A DNA stretch of 6,669 nt, taken from Candidatus Hydrogenedentota bacterium. GTDB lineage: Bacteria; Hydrogenedentota; Hydrogenedentia; Hydrogenedentales; CAITNO01. The translations under genes and the position numbers were made by a program. The stretch's first letter is position 1; every line of letters starts with the position of its first letter. Where the stretch lies: assembly GCA_029554925.1 (NCBI GenBank), contig JAKPUV010000870.1:1-6669 (forward strand), read 5' to 3'. The notes below the pieces were generated by a model. It was given only the letters and a program-made list of their open reading frames with translations. It made no database searches and was not told the DNA's origin. This document shows positions 5,604 to 6,669 of this stretch, piece by piece.

Positions 5604-6431
5604 ATGCGGATGTACGGACTGGATTTCACCAGCGCCCCGGGACGGGGCAAACCCCTGACCGTCGCCGTGTGCGCGCTGAACGGGGACACGCTCCGGCTTG
5701 AGCGGCTCGAACGGCTCGCGGGGCTGGAGGGGTTTGAATCCCTGCTGGACTCGCCGGGTCCGTGGATCCTCGGGGCGGACTTTCCTTTCGGCCAGCCCCG
5801 GAGACTGGTCGGGGCACTGAGCTGGCCGGATTCCTGGGAGGGCTATGTGGCCCGGGTCGCGGAGATGGGCCGGCCGCGGTATGAGGAAACGCTGCGCGCC
5901 TACATCCAGACGCGCCCCAAGGGGGACAAGCTCCACCGCCGCGCCGGCGATGTCCGGGCGGGGGCCATTTCCCCCATGAAGCTAGACTATGTGCCCGTGG
6001 GGAAGATGTTCTTCGAGGGGGCCGTCCGGCTCCTGCGGTCATCCGCCTGTGTGGCGCCCTGCCGCCTGAACGAAGACAACCGGGTGGTGATAGAGGCCTA
6101 TCCCGCCCTGGTCGCCCGGTGGGCCCTGGGAGGAAGAAGGGGTTACAAAGAACCCAAGGATGCCCGGGCGCGCGCCCTCCGAAGGGAGGCCCGCTCGGAA
6201 ATCCTTTGCCGAATCACGGGCCCCGACCTGCGGCAAACCTACGGGGTTTCGTTGCGGCTGAACCCCCGCGACATCGAAGAGGCGCTGGAAGACGACCGGG
6301 GAGACCTGCTGGACAGCATGCTCTGCGCCGTGCAGGCGGCGTGGGCCTGGACGCGCCGCGACGCCGGATACGGCCTGCCGACGGACTGCGACCCCCTCGA
6401 GGGCTGGATCGCCGATCCGGCGGTGGTGTGA
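5604..6431 (+). CDS. DUF429 family protein (RNase H-like fold)
   Basis: 275 residues beginning MRMYGLDFTSAP. The pattern matches DUF429 (PF04250): an N-terminal GLDFTSAP with D7, WILGADFPFGQP with D59, VVIEAYPAL with E164, a basic YKEPKDARARALRREARSEIL segment (181-201), and a late GDLLDSMLCAVQAAWAW with D234 and D237. These acidic residues sit at ends of predicted strands or in a late helix, as in RNase H-like metal-binding folds. A nuclease or phosphotransfer activity is therefore possible but not established for the family. The ATG at 5604 is preferred because GGAGGA is 8 bases upstream. A second ATG lies two codons on at 5610, and an in-frame TTG at 5568 has no ribosome site. No signal peptide or transmembrane segment. 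Neighbours do not indicate a pathway. Confidence 0.85.
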   Translation: MRMYGLDFTSAPGRGKPLTVAVCALNGDTLRLERLERLAGLEGFESLLDSPGPWILGADFPFGQPRRLVGALSWPDSWEGYVARVAEMGRPRYEETLRAYIQTRPKGDKLHRRAGDVRAGAISPMKLDYVPVGKMFFEGAVRLLRSSACVAPCRLNEDNRVVIEAYPALVARWALGGRRGYKEPKDARARALRREARSEILCRITGPDLRQTYGVSLRLNPRDIEEALEDDRGDLLDSMLCAVQAAWAWTRRDAGYGLPTDCDPLEGWIADPAVV

Positions 6432-6478
6432 GCGCAGGATAAAGCCCCGCAGTTGCGGCGGGCGCACCCCCTCAAGCC

Positions 6479-6495
6479 GGAGGCACCCTGCCTCC
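6479..6495 (+). terminator. Hairpin after DUF429, weak terminator candidate
   Basis: A perfect 7-bp stem GGAGGCA / TGCCTCC (6479-6485 with 6489-6495) has a 3-base loop. It lies 48 bases past the stop codon and is followed by C residues, not T. It could be a T-less terminator or an mRNA end-protecting hairpin. Confidence 0.3.
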
Positions 6496-6499
6496 CCCC

Positions 6500-6525
6500 C
6501 TCCGTGGTCCCCGTGACTCCGTGGT
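6500..6525 (+). repeat. Short direct repeat CTCCGTGGT, two copies
   Basis: CTCCGTGGT occurs at 6500-6508 and 6517-6525, with a partial CCCGTG unit between them. The rest of the intergenic region (6432-6635) holds only the hairpin and promoter-like element listed separately. From memory, CCGTGG-type short tandem phrases recur in intergenic DNA of some bacteria, but I cannot confirm that here. Confidence 0.5.
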
Positions 6526-6575
6526 GAGATCCTGTCCTCCGGGGCCCCAAGTGGCGTCGCCGCGCTTCGCGCGCT

Positions 6576-6581
6576 TATAGT
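6576..6581 (+). promoter_or_regulatory. -10-like TATAGT for the SDR gene
   Basis: TATAGT (5 of 6 to TATAAT) is the only AT-rich hexamer in a very GC-rich stretch. A start near 6588 would give a leader of about 48 bases ending in a strong Shine-Dalgarno site. No clear -35 is seen near 6553. It is flanked by GC palindromes at 6561-6573 and 6586-6599. Confidence 0.45.
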
Positions 6582-6635
6582 GTCTGCGCGCGTCCGCGCG
6601 GGGCGGCGCGCCGGGTTTTCGAGGAAGGAGACATC

Positions 6636-6669
6636 ATGCTGCTGGAGGGCAAGACCGCCGTCATCACCG
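6636..6669 (+). CDS. Short-chain dehydrogenase/reductase, 3' partial (first 11 codons)
   Basis: Only MLLEGKTAVIT is visible before the window ends. This is the typical first beta strand of classical NAD(P)-dependent SDR enzymes such as FabG-type ketoacyl reductases, which continue with TGxxxGIG. The ATG is preceded by GAGGAAGGAG (6621-6630) at a good spacing. It probably begins a new transcript, given the 204-base gap and the -10-like element upstream. The exact SDR type cannot be told from 11 residues. Confidence 0.7.
   Translation, partial: MLLEGKTAVIT

Overview
This is a gene-dense, very GC-rich bacterial window in which every supported gene lies on the + strand. Most genes have Shine-Dalgarno sites, and one looks leaderless. 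The gene set (a large secreted LRR/PASTA protein, a cytoplasmic alkaline-phosphatase-superfamily enzyme coupled to a GT4 glycosyltransferase, a small TPR protein, a DUF429 protein and an SDR start) fits an environmental high-GC bacterium of the Planctomycetes / Hydrogenedentes type. That placement is a guess from style and not a proof. I see no transposase, integrase, CRISPR array, tRNA or rRNA.

Region 1 (2-2188) is the 3' part of a large gene. Its product alternates internalin-type leucine-rich-repeat blocks, each with an N-terminal cap and a two-cysteine C-terminal cap, with PASTA domains. The modules repeat with a 1023-bp (341-residue) period. The gene ends at a textbook intrinsic terminator (12-bp stem and eight T).

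Region 2 (2284-5066) starts with an extended -10-like element placed so that transcription would begin at, or next to, the ATG of a 534-residue phosphodiesterase/nucleotide-pyrophosphatase-like protein. That gene overlaps the next one, a 389-residue GT4 glycosyltransferase, by 4 bases (ATGA), so the two are probably translationally coupled. All expected metal ligands are visible in the phosphatase-superfamily protein. The glycosyltransferase lacks both glutamates of the usual GT4 EX7E motif.

Region 3 (5067-5539) holds a 137-base leader with two perfect hairpins and a tandem TTGAC element, then a 111-residue two-TPR protein. Region 4 (5540-6431) is a DUF429 (RNase H-like fold) protein whose ribosome-binding site sits in the loop of a predicted hairpin. 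Region 5 (6432-6669) is a 204-base intergenic stretch with a hairpin, a short direct repeat and a -10-like TATAGT, followed by the first 11 codons of a short-chain dehydrogenase/reductase.

The window gives no clear common pathway for all the genes. The most plausible functional unit is the phosphodiesterase/glycosyltransferase pair, probably in surface glycan or glycolipid metabolism. The LRR/PASTA protein is probably extracellular and independent of it. I did not find a clearly new defence or mobile system. The most unusual items are the LRR/PASTA modular architecture, the likely leaderless start, and the degenerate catalytic motif in the glycosyltransferase.
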